Notes: generated by a model from the letters alone, not told the origin. Positions 37,361 through 47,133 are shown, counted from the first letter of the stretch. The stretch: 64,000 bases of DNA from an uncultured Pelagibacteraceae bacterium (GCA_902566925.1 CACFKO010000006.1:6214-70213), one strand, 5' to 3'. A program made the numbers and translations.

Positions 37361-37387
37361 AAAATGGGCTTTTGCCCATTTTTTTTT
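37361..37387 (+). terminator. Terminator or attenuator hairpin in front of nusA
   Basis: AAAATGGGC (37361-37369) pairs perfectly with GCCCATTTT (37374-37382) around a TTTT loop, and T continues to 37387. It is a strong intrinsic terminator. It lies only 17 bases before the nusA ATG, so it either ends the metK transcript or attenuates nusA. A nusA promoter would have to lie upstream of it or overlap it. Confidence 0.85.
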
Positions 37388-37404
37388 AGGATGAAAGAAA
37401 AACG

Positions 37405-38958
37405 ATGTTAAATAGAGGTTTAGATAAACAAGAGCTGTTGCGAATAGTTGATTCAGTAGCAAACGAAAAATCAATTGACAAGGAACTAATATTAGATTCA
37501 ATGGAAATGGCTATTCAAAGAGCCGCTTACAATAAGTTTGGTTTTGAAAATTCCATCGAGGCTAAAATTAATAGAGAGAATGGTAGTATTAAGATTCATA
37601 AAGTTCTACAGGTTGTAGACAAAGTTGAAGATCCAGTAAAAGAAATAACTTTAAAAGATGCAGCATTAATTGACAAAAATAATAAAAATTTGAAAGTAGG
37701 AGATAAAATATATGAAGAGTTACCCCAGGTTGATTTTGGAAGAATAGCTGCACAAAGTGCCAAACAAGTAATCTCTCAAAAGGTTAGAGAGGCAGAGAAG
37801 AATAGGCAGTATGAGGATTTTAAGGATAAGCAAGGTCAAATTTTAAGCGGAATAATAAAACGGGTTGAGTATGGTAACGTAATTGTAGATTTGGGTAAGG
37901 CCGAAGGTATAATTCGTAAGGAAGAATTAATTCAAAGAGAAATACTAAAAAATGGTGATAGAGTAAAAGCCTATTGCTACGAGGTTAAACAAGATGTTAG
38001 AGGTCATCAAGTATTTCTTTCGCGTGCTCACCCACAATTTTTAGCCAGACTGTTCTTTCAAGAAGTTCCAGAAATTTATGAAGGCGTAATAGAAATCAAA
38101 TCTGTCGCAAGAGATCCAGGCAGTAGAGCAAAAATATGTGTGAATTCAAAAGATTCCTCATTGGACCCAGTGGGTGCGTGTGTCGGTATGCGAGGAAGCA
38201 GGGTACAAACTGTTGTAAACGAATTACAAGGTGAAAAAATTGATATCATTAAATGGACCGAAGATCTACCGACGCTGGTAGCCGAATCTCTATCTCCAGC
38301 AGAAATACAGAAAGTATTAATTGATGAACAAAATAAAAGAATTGATGTTATTTTATCTGAAGACAATTTAAGCAAAGCGATAGGAAGAAGAGGCCAGAAT
38401 GTGAGACTAGCTTCAAAACTCATTAATTATGAAATAGATATTTTAACCGATAAAGAGGACTCAGAGAGAAGACAAGCAGAATTTAAGGAAAGAACAGAGC
38501 TTTTTATAAAAGGTTTAGAAGTTGATGAAACTTTAGGTCAACTTTTAGTTTCAGAAAACTTTCAAAGCATAGAGGAAATTGCCCAATCAAAAATAGATGA
38601 TATTTCTAAAATTGAAGCAATAGAGGAAACAACAGCACAAGAGTTAATAGAAAGAGCAAAAGAATATCTTGAAAAACAAAAGATAGAAATATCAGAGAAA
38701 TTAAAGAAATTAGGAGTAGAAGATTCACTAACAAAATTGGAAGGAATGACCCAAGGGATGTTAGTTGTTCTAGGTGAAAAAAATATAAAAAAATTAAAAG
38801 ATTTTGCCGATCTATCCTCAGATGAATTAATAGGGGGAATGGATGAAATCAAGGGAAAAAGAGTTAAAATAAATGGGTATCTTGAGGATTTTAATCTAAC
38901 AAGAGAAGAGGCGGATAATCTAATAATGAATGCAAGAAAAGTTGTTTTTGGAGATTAA
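37405..38958 (+). CDS. nusA: Transcription termination/antitermination factor NusA
   Basis: NusA binds RNA polymerase and controls pausing, hairpin-dependent termination and antitermination. The 517-residue protein has the N-terminal polymerase-binding domain (1-~130), S1 domain (GIIKRVEYGNVIVDLG) and two KH domains (GACVGMRGSRVQTVVNEL and SKAIGRRGQNVRLASKL). C-terminal helix-hairpin-helix acidic repeats follow (about 350-517). rimP, which usually precedes nusA, is absent. It is separated from infB by 4 bases. Confidence 0.97.
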   Translation: MLNRGLDKQELLRIVDSVANEKSIDKELILDSMEMAIQRAAYNKFGFENSIEAKINRENGSIKIHKVLQVVDKVEDPVKEITLKDAALIDKNNKNLKVGDKIYEELPQVDFGRIAAQSAKQVISQKVREAEKNRQYEDFKDKQGQILSGIIKRVEYGNVIVDLGKAEGIIRKEELIQREILKNGDRVKAYCYEVKQDVRGHQVFLSRAHPQFLARLFFQEVPEIYEGVIEIKSVARDPGSRAKICVNSKDSSLDPVGACVGMRGSRVQTVVNELQGEKIDIIKWTEDLPTLVAESLSPAEIQKVLIDEQNKRIDVILSEDNLSKAIGRRGQNVRLASKLINYEIDILTDKEDSERRQAEFKERTELFIKGLEVDETLGQLLVSENFQSIEEIAQSKIDDISKIEAIEETTAQELIERAKEYLEKQKIEISEKLKKLGVEDSLTKLEGMTQGMLVVLGEKNIKKLKDFADLSSDELIGGMDEIKGKRVKINGYLEDFNLTREEADNLIMNARKVVFGD

Positions 38959-38962
38959 TTTT

Positions 38963-41173
38963 ATGGATAAAAATAAAAATAAAAAAAGAACACTAACCAT
39001 ATCTAGTTCATTCACGAAAGGTCCTATTTCTTTTTCTAAAAATAAAATAGAAAAAAAATCTTTTGTTCCACAAAAAAAGAAAAGTTTTAAACCATCATTC
39101 AAATCTGGAAAACCATGGCCCTCTCAACCAATAAGCAAAGGTAAACCGAATAGCAAAAATTTTAATAGAAGATATGTAGAACAACAGGCAACAAAAAGAT
39201 TTATAGGATCAGATCAAAAAAGTGCCGACAAGGATAAGACAAAGGAAAAAGCATCTACTAAAAACAAGGGTTTTCAAACAAGAAGACAGTCAAAACTTAC
39301 AATTTCTAGAGCAATGAATGTGGAAGAATTTGAGATTAAACAAAGAAGCTTGGCATCTGTTAAGAGAGCTCGACTTAAGGAAAAACAAGATGAAAAACAT
39401 GATCCAAAAAAAGAATTTAAAAAAGTAATTAGAGAAGTAAAAATTCCAGAACAAATAACAATACAAGAACTATCCAATAGAATGGCAGAACAATCTGCCA
39501 GTATTATTAAGTTTCTTCTGAATATGGGGGTAAAAGCCACAATAAACCATTCAATTGATAAAGATACATCAGAATACATAGTGAAAGAATTTGGGCATAC
39601 ACCCATTGTTGAGGTAGAGCCCACAATAAGTTTAGGTAAAAAGTCTGATGAAAAAAAACAAAATTTAGAAACGAGACCACCAATCGTTACAATAATGGGT
39701 CATGTGGATCATGGAAAAACATCATTACTAGACTCGTTGAGAAATTCTAATGTGGTTTCAGGTGAATACGGAGGAATTACACAACATATAGGAGCATATC
39801 AGGTGGTTGCTGGAGACAATAAGATAATAACTTTTATTGACACACCGGGTCATGCTGCTTTTACAGAAATGAGAGCGAGGGGCTCAAAGGTTACAGATAT
39901 AGTGGTTCTAGTTATAGCTGCTGATGATGGTGTAAAACCTCAAACAATAGAAGCTATTCAACACGCAAAGGCAGCAAAAGTCCCCATAATAGTAGCAATA
40001 AATAAATGTGATTTGCCTGGTTCAAATATAGGAAAAATAAAAAATGACTTAATGCGTTATGAATTAATAGCAGAAAGTCTGAGTGGCGATACCTTATTTG
40101 TAGAGGTTTCAGCAACAAAAAAAACTAATCTTGATAAATTAAAAGAAACTATAATTCTACAATCAGAAGTTTTAGATTTAAAAGCAGCAAAAATAGGTAA
40201 TGCAAAAGGAATTGTATTAGAGTCTAAAATTGATAAAGGAAGAGGACCGGTTTCAACTATTCTGGTTACCGAAGGTGAGTTAAAAAGAGGAGACTATTTT
40301 GTTTGTGGTAGCACTTTAGGGAAAATAAGAGCAATGATAAACTTTGAAGGTAGCAATGTTAATGAAGCATATCCTTCAACCCCTGTTGAAATTCTTGGAA
40401 TGAAAGAGTCAGCAAAGGCTGGAGATGAATTTTTAGTTGTTGAAAGTGAAGATGAGTCAAAAAAAATCAGCGATTTTAGAAAAGTTGGAAAAAAGAATAA
40501 TAATAATTTAATTTTGAAAGATAAAACTAAGATTTTTGATAATGAAAGTGTCAAAACTGAATTAAATATAATTCTGAAATCTGATGTTCAAGGATCAAGC
40601 GAAGCCTTAAGAAATGCTATAAACAAAATAAACCATTCAGAAGTAAAACCAAAAATAATTTTATCAGATATTGGAATGATAAACGAAACAGATATTTCGC
40701 TTGCCAAGGCTTCAAATGCAATTGTTATCGGATTTAATGTTAAACCGAACCCGGAAGCAAAAAAATCTGCTCAAAGTCAAAAAATTAAAATTGAGTTTTT
40801 TAATATAATTTATAAGGCAATCGAACACGTAGAAAAATCACTTTCAGGCCTTCTCGAGCCCGATAGAAAAGAAAGTATAGAGGGAACTGCAGAGATTTTA
40901 AAAATTTTTAAACTTTCTAAGTCCGGGAAAGTTGCTGGTTCTAAAGTTACAGAAGGTGAAATTAAAAATAATTCTAAAGCAAGAATCATTAGGGATGGTA
41001 AAGTTATATATGATGGACAAATAGTAAGTATATTTAGGGAGAAAAATGCAGCTAAAGAAGTAAAAAGTGGGCTAGAATGCGGAATTACTTTTAGGAACTT
41101 TTTAGACTTTAAAGAAAAAGACATGATCGAGTCCTACAAAGTTGATATGATTGAAAGACAGATAAATGATTAA
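38963..41173 (+). CDS. infB: Translation initiation factor IF-2
   Basis: IF-2 brings initiator tRNA to the ribosome. The 736-residue protein has a lysine-rich N-terminal region of about 200 residues, the IF2N domain, then the G domain with GHVDHGKTS, DTPGHAAFTEMRARG and NKCD. Domains II-IV follow, ending in the fMet-tRNA-binding C-domain (SGLECGITFRNFLDFKEKD). I start at the ATG at 38963; an in-frame codon at 38930 lies inside nusA. The ylxR gene that often lies between nusA and infB is absent. Confidence 0.98.
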   Translation: MDKNKNKKRTLTISSSFTKGPISFSKNKIEKKSFVPQKKKSFKPSFKSGKPWPSQPISKGKPNSKNFNRRYVEQQATKRFIGSDQKSADKDKTKEKASTKNKGFQTRRQSKLTISRAMNVEEFEIKQRSLASVKRARLKEKQDEKHDPKKEFKKVIREVKIPEQITIQELSNRMAEQSASIIKFLLNMGVKATINHSIDKDTSEYIVKEFGHTPIVEVEPTISLGKKSDEKKQNLETRPPIVTIMGHVDHGKTSLLDSLRNSNVVSGEYGGITQHIGAYQVVAGDNKIITFIDTPGHAAFTEMRARGSKVTDIVVLVIAADDGVKPQTIEAIQHAKAAKVPIIVAINKCDLPGSNIGKIKNDLMRYELIAESLSGDTLFVEVSATKKTNLDKLKETIILQSEVLDLKAAKIGNAKGIVLESKIDKGRGPVSTILVTEGELKRGDYFVCGSTLGKIRAMINFEGSNVNEAYPSTPVEILGMKESAKAGDEFLVVESEDESKKISDFRKVGKKNNNNLILKDKTKIFDNESVKTELNIILKSDVQGSSEALRNAINKINHSEVKPKIILSDIGMINETDISLAKASNAIVIGFNVKPNPEAKKSAQSQKIKIEFFNIIYKAIEHVEKSLSGLLEPDRKESIEGTAEILKIFKLSKSGKVAGSKVTEGEIKNNSKARIIRDGKVIYDGQIVSIFREKNAAKEVKSGLECGITFRNFLDFKEKDMIESYKVDMIERQIND

Positions 41174-41546
41174 AAATTCTATGACAGGTCACTTAAATCA
41201 CAGGCATTTAAGAGTAGGTGAATTAGTAAAGCAAAATTTGGGTCAAATTTTCATAAAAAATGAGGCAAAAATACCATCATTAAATACTAAGTTAATAACT
41301 GTTACAGAAGTTAAAATGAGCTCAGATTTGAGGTCTGCAAGAGCATATGTAATTCCTCTAGGTGGAAAAGAGACAAAAAAAATAGTAAATATCTTGACAG
41401 AATTCTCATATCTTGTAAGAAAAGCCTTGTCAAAAAAACTTGATATTAAATTTCTCCCAAAGTTATATTTTGTTGAAGACAAATCTTTTGATTATGCAGA
41501 GAGAATTGAGAAACTAATAAAAGAAAATAAAAGAAATGAAATCTAG
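41166..41546 (+). CDS. rbfA: Ribosome-binding factor A
   Basis: RbfA helps 30S subunit maturation. The 126-residue protein has the KH-like fold: RHLRVGELVKQNLGQIF, then VTEVKMSSDLRSARAYVIPLG and LPKLYFVEDKSFDYAERIEKL, all family patterns. It overlaps infB by 8 bases and rpsO by 11. The start could also be the ATG at 41181; the protein core is unaffected. truB, usually next, is absent. Confidence 0.94.
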   Translation: MIKNSMTGHLNHRHLRVGELVKQNLGQIFIKNEAKIPSLNTKLITVTEVKMSSDLRSARAYVIPLGGKETKKIVNILTEFSYLVRKALSKKLDIKFLPKLYFVEDKSFDYAERIEKLIKENKRNEI

Positions 41547-41793
41547 AAAAGATATAATTAAATCCTTAGCGTTACACAAAAAAGATGTAGGTTCTACAGT
41601 TGTTCAGATTGGCATTCTTAGTAACAAAATTGATAATCTCTCAAGTCATTTTAAAAAATTTAAAAAAGACAAACATTCTTCGAGGGGGCTCACAAGGTCT
41701 GTGAATCAAAGAAAAAGACTATTGAGCTATTTGAGTAAAAACAATCCAGAAGCTTACAAGGATATTATTAAAAAACTTAATTTGAGAAAATAA
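41536..41793 (+). CDS. rpsO: Ribosomal protein S15 (uS15)
   Basis: S15 is a primary 16S rRNA-binding protein of the 30S platform. The 85-residue sequence has the family core VQIGILSNKIDNLSSHFKK, HSSRGLTRSVNQRKRLLSYL, near the usual 89 residues. It overlaps rbfA by 11 bases and abuts pnp, the conserved rpsO-pnp pair. In E. coli S15 controls its own translation; I could not see a comparable leader because the start lies inside rbfA. Confidence 0.97.
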   Translation: MKSRKDIIKSLALHKKDVGSTVVQIGILSNKIDNLSSHFKKFKKDKHSSRGLTRSVNQRKRLLSYLSKNNPEAYKDIIKKLNLRK

Positions 41794-43863
41794 ATGTTTA
41801 AACAATTTAAAGAAGAAATAGATTTTGGTGGTAAAAAACTTATTTTAGAAACTGGAAAAATTGCTCGTCAAGCTGATGGTGCTATAATTGCGACTTGGGG
41901 AGAAACTGTTGTTATTGCTACAGTTGTTGGTGCAAAAAAGGTTAATCCAGAGACTGACTATTTCCCTCTTCAAGTAAACTATCAAGAAAAATACTATGCT
42001 GCAGGAAAAATTCCCGGAGGTTATTTTAAAAGAGAGGCAAGACCGACTGAATCAGAAACTCTAATTTCTAGACTGATCGATAGACCTATCAGACCCTTGT
42101 TTCCCGATAATTTTAGAAATGAAGTTCAAGTTTTACCTACAGTACTTTCCTACGATAATGAAAACGAAGCAGATGTATTATCAATAATAGCTTCTTCAGC
42201 TGCTTTATCAATTTCAGGATTACCTTTTAAAGGGCCCGTAGGCGCAGCTAGAGTTGGCTTTATAAGTGATAAGTGTGTTTTAAATCCAACTAAAAAAGAA
42301 CTAGAGAATTCTAAATTAGATTTAGTTGTAGCAGGAACAAAAGACGCAGTTTTGATGGTAGAGTCACAAGCTTCAGGTCTGACAGAAAAAGAAATGTTAG
42401 ACGCTGTCAAGTTTGGTCATGAGGGTTTTGTATCAGTTATTAAAGGTATAGAGAAATTAGCAAAAAAATGTTCGAAAGAAACTTGGAAAATTGAAAAGAA
42501 AGATTATAGCAAAATTTCTAAGAAAATAGAAAAAGAACTTACTAAAGATTTAGAAAAAGCATTTTCAGAAAAAGATAAAAAGAAAAGATCAGAATTAATT
42601 AGTTTAGCTGGGGAAAAATGTAAAAATTTGTTCGAAGATGATGAGGATCTTCTAGAACACGAAGTAATGCTACAACTTAAAAATTTAGAAAAAGATATTG
42701 TTAGAACAAGAATTTTAAAAAGCAAAAAAAGAATTGACGGGAGAGGTTTGTCAGATGTTAGACCAATAAAATGTGAAGTTGGAATTTTACCAAGAGTTCA
42801 TGGTTCAGCTTTGTTTACAAGAGGAGAAACGCAAGCTTTAGTGACAACAACTTTGGGAACAACTGAAGACGAACAAAGAATCGAAAGTTTAGAAGGTTTA
42901 AGAAGAGAAAGATTCATGCTACATTATAATTTTCCGCCTTTCTCTGTTGGGGAAACTGGAAGAATTGGTACAGGTAGAAGAGAAGTTGGACATGGAAAAT
43001 TAGCTTGGAGAGCTTTAAATTCGTCCCTTCCTAAAAAAGAAAATTTTCCCTATACACTAAGAATTGTTTCCGAAATTACAGAGTCCAATGGATCTTCCTC
43101 AATGGCAACAGTATGTGGTTCGTCTTTAGCATTAATGGATGCAGCAGTTCCTATAGCAGAGCCTGTTGCAGGAATAGCAATGGGTTTAATTAAAGAAAAA
43201 GATAAATTTTCTATTTTGTCAGATATTTTAGGGGATGAGGACCATTTAGGTGATATGGATTTTAAAGTTGCAGGAACAAAAGACGGAATTACATCTTTAC
43301 AGATGGATATAAAAATTACCGGAATTACTTTTGAGATAATGGAACAAGCTCTTGCTCAGGCAAAAGAAGGAAGAGTTCATATCTTAAATGAAATGAACAA
43401 AACTCTTAAATCATCAAGAAAAGAGGTTGGAAAACACACTCCAAAAATGGAAACCATAAAAGTTGATAAAAAAGATATAGCAACTGTTATAGGCAAGGGT
43501 GGCGCAACTATTAGAGAAATTGTTGAAAAATCTGGAGCCAAAGTAGATGTTAAGGATACCGGGGAAGTAACAGTTGCTGCTGCAAATGAGGAAACAAGAA
43601 AGATAGCAGTTCAAATGATCAATGATCTCGTTGCGAAACCTGAGATGGGAAAAACATATAAAGGTAAAGTAGTTAAAATTATGGAATTCGGAGCTTTTGT
43701 AAATTTTTTAGGGAAACAAGACGGTCTTGTTCATATTTCCCAACTAGCAGCAAAAAGAGTTCAAAAAGTTACAGATGTAGTCAAAGAAGGTGATGAAGTT
43801 TCTGTAAAAGTAATTGGATTTGACAGAGGAAAAGTTAAACTTTCAATAAAAGAAGCTGTTTAA
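41794..43863 (+). CDS. pnp: Polyribonucleotide nucleotidyltransferase
   Basis: PNPase degrades RNA 3' to 5' by phosphorolysis. The 689-residue protein has two RNase PH domains ([40 protein letters not shown]). A KH domain follows ([20 protein letters not shown]), and a C-terminal S1 domain ([20 protein letters not shown]). Length is close to the usual 700. It directly follows rpsO with no gap. Confidence 0.99.
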   Translation: MFKQFKEEIDFGGKKLILETGKIARQADGAIIATWGETVVIATVVGAKKVNPETDYFPLQVNYQEKYYAAGKIPGGYFKREARPTESETLISRLIDRPIRPLFPDNFRNEVQVLPTVLSYDNENEADVLSIIASSAALSISGLPFKGPVGAARVGFISDKCVLNPTKKELENSKLDLVVAGTKDAVLMVESQASGLTEKEMLDAVKFGHEGFVSVIKGIEKLAKKCSKETWKIEKKDYSKISKKIEKELTKDLEKAFSEKDKKKRSELISLAGEKCKNLFEDDEDLLEHEVMLQLKNLEKDIVRTRILKSKKRIDGRGLSDVRPIKCEVGILPRVHGSALFTRGETQALVTTTLGTTEDEQRIESLEGLRRERFMLHYNFPPFSVGETGRIGTGRREVGHGKLAWRALNSSLPKKENFPYTLRIVSEITESNGSSSMATVCGSSLALMDAAVPIAEPVAGIAMGLIKEKDKFSILSDILGDEDHLGDMDFKVAGTKDGITSLQMDIKITGITFEIMEQALAQAKEGRVHILNEMNKTLKSSRKEVGKHTPKMETIKVDKKDIATVIGKGGATIREIVEKSGAKVDVKDTGEVTVAAANEETRKIAVQMINDLVAKPEMGKTYKGKVVKIMEFGAFVNFLGKQDGLVHISQLAAKRVQKVTDVVKEGDEVSVKVIGFDRGKVKLSIKEAV

Positions 43864-43970
43864 TTAAATTGCCGCGCACGAAGTCTTAATAATAGCAAAA
43901 AGTACTAAAAAAAATAATGTAGTTCCAATTGCAAAGAACTTATCATTTTTAGTGTTTTTTTATTTTTCAT
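43864..43970 (-). pseudogene. Small one-span membrane protein gene, apparently frameshifted
   Basis: On the minus strand an ATG at 43970 opens MKNKKTLK. The next frame, entered after a run of seven A, reads KNDKFFAIGTTLFFLVLF, then AIIKTSCAAI and a stop at 43864. One added A in that run would restore a single 35-residue protein with one membrane helix and a short basic N-terminus. This frame has no start codon of its own. It is either a true frameshift, a sequencing or assembly slip in a homopolymer, or chance. Confidence 0.4.
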
Positions 43971-43978
43971 GACTAAAT

Positions 43979-44497
43979 TTAAATTTGATATTCAAAATTT
44001 TGAGTTTTTTCATTTACGCTAAGTTCTTTTGCCCCATTTCTCAAATGAAAATTTCTTGCCATTTCTGTTAATGGGGACAGGGTTATTAATCTATTAAGAT
44101 GATTTGATTTTTTTATTTTCTTAAATACTTCTTTTACAATCAATTTGCCCCCACCCTTCTTTTTAGACCAAACTGTATAAGCAATAGCTATCTTACCAAC
44201 ATTTTTACTCCTCCATGATGCACTTTGCAAATGTGCATCTTTAGTCATTAAATCAAATTCTTCAATTGTTTTAGGAATTTCGTTTGTAAAACCGAAACAC
44301 ATTATTGCACATATTTCTTTTTTATATCTAACACCAAAAATTTTTCGCCCATAACTTGTTCTAAATTTTATATCTAAATCTGGTCTAACGGGGTCCTCGC
44401 TTATATCACATGTTTCAAGCTCAATTAATTCTGCACCTTTTATCCAGTCAAAAAAGTCTACAAATTTTTCTTTTACTTTTTTATTAAATTTTTTCAT
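43979..44497 (-). CDS. GNAT-family N-acetyltransferase
   Basis: The 172-residue protein has a GNAT-like fold. The segment AIAYTVWSKKKGGGKLIVKEVFKKIKK resembles the beta4 strand and acetyl-CoA-binding loop, although the usual RxxGxG/A loop is altered to KKKGGG. It ends with MARNFHLRNGAKEL, typical of the C-terminal GNAT strand. The N-terminal part (about 1-60) is not recognised. The substrate is unknown. It lies 86 bases downstream of fabI on the same strand. Confidence 0.65.
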   Translation of the reverse strand: MKKFNKKVKEKFVDFFDWIKGAELIELETCDISEDPVRPDLDIKFRTSYGRKIFGVRYKKEICAIMCFGFTNEIPKTIEEFDLMTKDAHLQSASWRSKNVGKIAIAYTVWSKKKGGGKLIVKEVFKKIKKSNHLNRLITLSPLTEMARNFHLRNGAKELSVNEKTQNFEYQI

Positions 44498-44583
44498 TAA
44501 ATTTTTTGTTTATGACCTTTTAGACCTTAAAAGCTTTTTTTATTATGATATAATTGAAATTTAGTCATGCGCAATTTGCAAGT

Positions 44584-45369
44584 TTAAGATATATTTTTTG
44601 GATCAGGCATGCCTACTTTATTGTAACCTGCGTCGACGTAATGAATTTCTCCTGTGACACCCGCAGCAAGATCACTTAATAAATACAAAGCAGATTTTCC
44701 AACATCATTTGTGTCTACATTTCTCTTTAAAAAAGAATGATCCGCACTCCATTTATACAAAAATTTTGCATCACCAATGGCCGAGGCAGCCAATGTTTTA
44801 ATTGGGCCTGCGCTAATCGCATTTACTCTTATTCCCTTTGCACCTAAGTCTCGTGCTATATACTTTACACTAGACTCTAAAGCTGCTTTACAAACTCCCA
44901 TTACATTATAATTAGGTATAGCCTTTGTTGACTCGTAGGATAGCGTCAACATACTTGAACCATCTTTCATAATTTTTGATGCTTCTTTTGCAACTTCGGT
45001 GAATGAAAAACAAGAAACCAACATACTTTTTAAAAAATTTTCACGAGAAGTGTTTATGTATTCCCCAGATAATTCAGATCTATCAGAAAAAGCGATAGCA
45101 TGAACTACAAAATCTAGCTGGCCCCATTTATTTTTAATTTCATCAAATGTTTTTTTAATATCGTCTTTATTTTCAACATTACAATCTAACAGAAATTTGG
45201 AATTTACAGATCCCGCTAATGGCGTAACTCTTTTTTTTAAAGCATCCCCCAGATATGTAAAAGCTAACTCAGCACCATTTTCTGAAAGTTTTTTAGCAAT
45301 ACCCCATGCAATAGATCTTTCATTAGCCACACCCATTATTAAACCTTTCTTACCTTTAACCAAGCTCAT
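44584..45369 (-). CDS. fabI: Enoyl-[acyl-carrier-protein] reductase (NADH)
   Basis: FabI performs the last reduction of each fatty-acid elongation cycle. The 261-residue SDR protein has the NADH-binding GVANERSIAWGIAKKL, the HAIAFSDRSELSGEYI region, and the catalytic Tyr/Lys pair of LSYESTKAIPNYNVMGVCKAALE. Normal length. It is 2 bases downstream of fabB, completing a fabA-fabB-fabI operon, as in rhizobial and Brucella genomes. Confidence 0.97.
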   Translation of the reverse strand: MSLVKGKKGLIMGVANERSIAWGIAKKLSENGAELAFTYLGDALKKRVTPLAGSVNSKFLLDCNVENKDDIKKTFDEIKNKWGQLDFVVHAIAFSDRSELSGEYINTSRENFLKSMLVSCFSFTEVAKEASKIMKDGSSMLTLSYESTKAIPNYNVMGVCKAALESSVKYIARDLGAKGIRVNAISAGPIKTLAASAIGDAKFLYKWSADHSFLKRNVDTNDVGKSALYLLSDLAAGVTGEIHYVDAGYNKVGMPDPKNIS

Positions 45370-45371
45370 TA

Positions 45372-46586
45372 TTAAACCTTTTCAAAAACTAAAGTGGCAT
45401 TAGTTCCACCAAAACCAAAACTATTCGACATTACAGAATTTAAAGTTACATTTTTTTCAACTTTAGTCACTATTGGAAATTTTTTAGCCTCATCGTCCAT
45501 TTCACTTACATTTGCTGAGGCTGCAATAAAATTATTTTTCATCATAATTATCGAATAAATAGCTTCATGAACAGAAGCTGCCCCAAGAGGATGACCAGAA
45601 AGAGATTTTGTTGAACTTATTTTTGGAATTTTATCTTTAAAAGCCTCTTGAATGGCTTTCAATTCTGTTATATCGCCAACGGGCGTTGAGGTTCCATGAG
45701 CATTTATATAATCAATTTTATTTCTAGCTGTCTTTAATGCAATATTCATACATCTAGCAGCCCCTTCCCCTGACGGAGCAACCATATCAAAACCATCAGA
45801 TGTAGCACCATAGCCAGTTAGTTCTGCGTAAATTTTTGCTCCTCTAGATTTTGCATGTTCCATTTCTTCTAAAACCAAAACTCCTGCTCCTCCTGCAATT
45901 ACAAAACCATCTCTAGTTTTATCGTATGGTCTAGAAGCTTTCTGAGGAGAGTCATTATATTTTGATGAAAGGGCTGTCATAGCATCAAACATTGCTGTCA
46001 TAGCAAAGTGTATTTCATCGCTACCGCCTGCAAAAATAATTTTTTGCTTTCCAAATTGAATAAGTTCCATTCCATTACCAATGCAGTGCCCACTAGTTGC
46101 GCATGCAGAACTTATTGTGTAATTTACTCCCTTTATTTTAAATGGAACCGCTAAAGTTGCTGATGCAGTGCTTGCCATTGTTCTAGGGACAATAAAAGGT
46201 CCCATCTTTTTTGGATTTTTTTCACGGGTCTTGTCAGCAGCCAAAATAACATTTTCGATTGAAGGTCCTCCAGAACCCATTACCATTCCTGTAGATACAT
46301 TGCTTACATCACTATCTTTTAAACCTGAGTCTTGTATAGCTTCTTTCATAGCAACATAATTATAAGCTGATCCATTGCCCATAAATCTTAAAGCTTTCCT
46401 ATCAACATGATCCACAAGTTTTATATTTGGTTTGCCGTGAACATTACTTTTTAAATTATGTTCCTTGTACTCTTCTGCGAAAGAAATTCCTGACTTTGTA
46501 TTAATAAGAGATTCACAAACTTCTTTTTGATTATTTCCTAGACAAGAAACTATCCCAATTCCTGTAACAACTACTCTTTTCATCAT
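45372..46586 (-). CDS. fabB: Beta-ketoacyl-[acyl-carrier-protein] synthase I
   Basis: FabB elongates the cis-unsaturated intermediates made by FabA. The 404-residue thiolase-fold enzyme shows the nucleophilic cysteine in SSACATSGHCIG and the two catalytic histidines in INAHGTSTPVGD and SLSGHPLGAASVHE. Its start overlaps the fabA stop by 4 bases (ATGA). Pairing with fabA supports FabB over FabF. Confidence 0.96.
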   Translation of the reverse strand: MMKRVVVTGIGIVSCLGNNQKEVCESLINTKSGISFAEEYKEHNLKSNVHGKPNIKLVDHVDRKALRFMGNGSAYNYVAMKEAIQDSGLKDSDVSNVSTGMVMGSGGPSIENVILAADKTREKNPKKMGPFIVPRTMASTASATLAVPFKIKGVNYTISSACATSGHCIGNGMELIQFGKQKIIFAGGSDEIHFAMTAMFDAMTALSSKYNDSPQKASRPYDKTRDGFVIAGGAGVLVLEEMEHAKSRGAKIYAELTGYGATSDGFDMVAPSGEGAARCMNIALKTARNKIDYINAHGTSTPVGDITELKAIQEAFKDKIPKISSTKSLSGHPLGAASVHEAIYSIIMMKNNFIAASANVSEMDDEAKKFPIVTKVEKNVTLNSVMSNSFGFGGTNATLVFEKV

Positions 46587-47086
46587 TTATAAACTCCAAC
46601 TTTTAAATTTTCAGCAGAATATATTTGTTTTCCATCTGCTTTTAAAATCCCGTCAGCAAAACCAACTGTACCACCTTCAGTTTTTAAAACTTTTTTCATA
46701 TCAACCTCATAAGTTGCGATTTTGACTTTTTTAAGAACCTCACCTGTAAATCTAACAGAATTTACACCTAAAGCACGTCCTTTCCCCGGTTCACCAATCC
46801 ATCCTAAATAAAATCCAACTAATTGCCACATAGCATCTAGCCCAAGGCAACCAGGCATCACAGGATCCTCTTTGAAATGACAATCAAAAAACCACATCTT
46901 ATCTTTTATATCGAGTTCAGCTTTTATAAGGCCTTTTTTAAATTTCCCTTCACCAGATTTAATTTCTGTAATTCTATCAAACATTAGCATAGGTGGTAGC
47001 GGTAAACGCGCATTCCCTTCGCCAAATAAGTTACCATTAGCGCAGTCAATTAATTCATTGTAGTTGTAATTGTTTTTTTGTTTCAT
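46583..47086 (-). CDS. fabA: 3-hydroxydecanoyl-[acyl-carrier-protein] dehydratase/isomerase
   Basis: FabA makes the cis double bond for anaerobic-type unsaturated fatty acids. The 167-residue hot-dog protein has the catalytic histidine in FFDCHFKEDPVMPGCLGLDA, then MWQLVGFYLGW. The opening is ELIDCANGNLFGEGNARLP. I chose the ATG at 47086 over an in-frame TTG at 47101. It faces irr across a short shared promoter region. Confidence 0.97.
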   Translation of the reverse strand: MKQKNNYNYNELIDCANGNLFGEGNARLPLPPMLMFDRITEIKSGEGKFKKGLIKAELDIKDKMWFFDCHFKEDPVMPGCLGLDAMWQLVGFYLGWIGEPGKGRALGVNSVRFTGEVLKKVKIATYEVDMKKVLKTEGGTVGFADGILKADGKQIYSAENLKVGVYK

Positions 47087-47105
47087 TTTGAAAGTTAACA
47101 ATTGC

Positions 47106-47133
47106 TTGAGTTTTTAGCAATATCATATATAAA
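47106..47133 (+). promoter_or_regulatory. Probable sigma-70 promoter of irr
   Basis: TTGAGT (47106-47111) and TATAAA (47128-47133) are separated by 16 bases. The predicted transcription start is near 47140, about 20 bases before the irr ATG. The region is shared with the fabA promoter on the other strand. Confidence 0.45.

Noticed and set aside
37391..37411. Tiny frame MKEKRC overlapping the nusA start
   Set aside because: Six codons is too short to support as a leader peptide without conservation or expression data.
38076..38423. 115-residue frame opposite nusA
   Set aside because: Antisense to the KH domains of nusA, serine/leucine-rich shadow typical of AT-rich genes.
38930..38962. Upstream start for IF-2 inside nusA
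   Set aside because: It would add MQEKLFLEINF, unlike the family N-terminus; the ATG at 38963 follows the nusA stop by 4 bases.
39274..39624. 116-residue frame opposite infB
   Set aside because: Shadow of the infB coding sequence with no recognisable domain.
44525..44545. AAAAGCTTTT palindrome with a T run downstream of fabI
   Set aside because: It has no loop and is in the wrong orientation for a fabI terminator, so it was not listed.
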